Below, in pieces: positions 63,974 to 64,000 of a stretch of DNA of 64,000 bases. The stretch is from Craspedostauros australis. Taxonomy: Eukaryota; Bacillariophyta; Bacillariophyceae; Mastogloiales; Achnanthaceae. Location of the stretch: positions 1,736,001-1,800,000 of the forward strand of contig JAMXDE010000010.1 in NCBI GenBank assembly GCA_026770025.1, written 5' to 3'. How positions within the stretch are numbered: the stretch's first letter is position 1; the number at the start of each line of letters is the position of its first letter. The notes under the pieces are model-generated. The model searched no databases and had not been told where the DNA came from. It was given only the letters and a program-made list of their open reading frames with translations. Made by a program: the position numbers and the translations under genes.

Positions 63974-64000
63974 TATTCGGGATGAGAGTGTGTGCGTATA

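Noticed and set aside
1-64000. tRNA, rRNA or snRNA genes
   Set aside because: No T-loop GGTTCGAATC-type box in a cloverleaf context and no rRNA-like sequence noticed; a covariance-model scan would be needed to be sure.

Overview
The window looks like nuclear DNA of a photosynthetic stramenopile, most probably a diatom. Three things point there. First, plastid presequences carry an ASAF-type cleavage motif after a signal peptide (a ClpP and a 2-oxoglutarate oxygenase). Second, several families are ones I associate with diatoms: DUF6824, CRAL-TRIO-like/DUF6824 fusions, type II membrane sulfotransferases with an HIGPSKTATTT loop, and Copia-type gag. Third, introns are few, with GTGAGT/GTACGT donors. 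Genes are mostly single-exon on both strands, with 0.3-1 kb gaps. The species cannot be fixed from the sequence. All calls were made by eye; no search was run.

Layout. 0-13 kb is ordinary gene space: a SnoaL/NTF2-like secreted or plastid protein, a large 8-TM protein with polyQ and acidic tails, plastid clpP, a plastid 2OG-Fe(II) oxygenase, a type II glycosyltransferase and a CRAL-TRIO-like/DUF6824 fusion. 13.3-31 kb is a recent segmental duplication of a ~5.6 kb unit carrying a giant STAND/AAA_16 ATPase gene. Copy A (13.34-18.95 kb) has a 1-nt frameshift near its 3' end. Copy B (23.39-30.97 kb) is open over 1346 codons and is split upstream by a 2,010-bp Harbinger-like DNA transposon with perfect 31-bp inverted repeats and a 3-bp target duplication; copy A preserves the empty site. 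A broken Copia fossil lies in the spacer. A broken P-loop NTPase fossil follows at about 31.1-33.3 kb.

33.7-49 kb is gene space again: a small C-terminally anchored protein, a METTL16/21-type lysine methyltransferase overlapping a Cys-rich 75-aa ORF, two paralogous type II sulfotransferases on either side of a small basic protein, a small Cys-rich secreted protein with a decayed partial copy, a small spliced gene with a likely 13-nt microexon, and a two-exon Ser-rich protein with a conserved-looking C-terminal domain. 49.1-59.2 kb is a 10-kb stretch with no gene I can defend. 59.2-63.0 kb holds an intronless 1272-codon ORF with a Cys cluster and a DDE/RNase H-like set of acidic motifs. It is the most likely place for something undescribed: a new transposase family or a domesticated one.

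Functionally the genes are housekeeping and secretory-pathway functions (plastid proteolysis, Golgi glycosylation and sulfation) interrupted by mobile-element and duplication activity. I see no operon-like or pathway-level cluster beyond the sulfotransferase pair.
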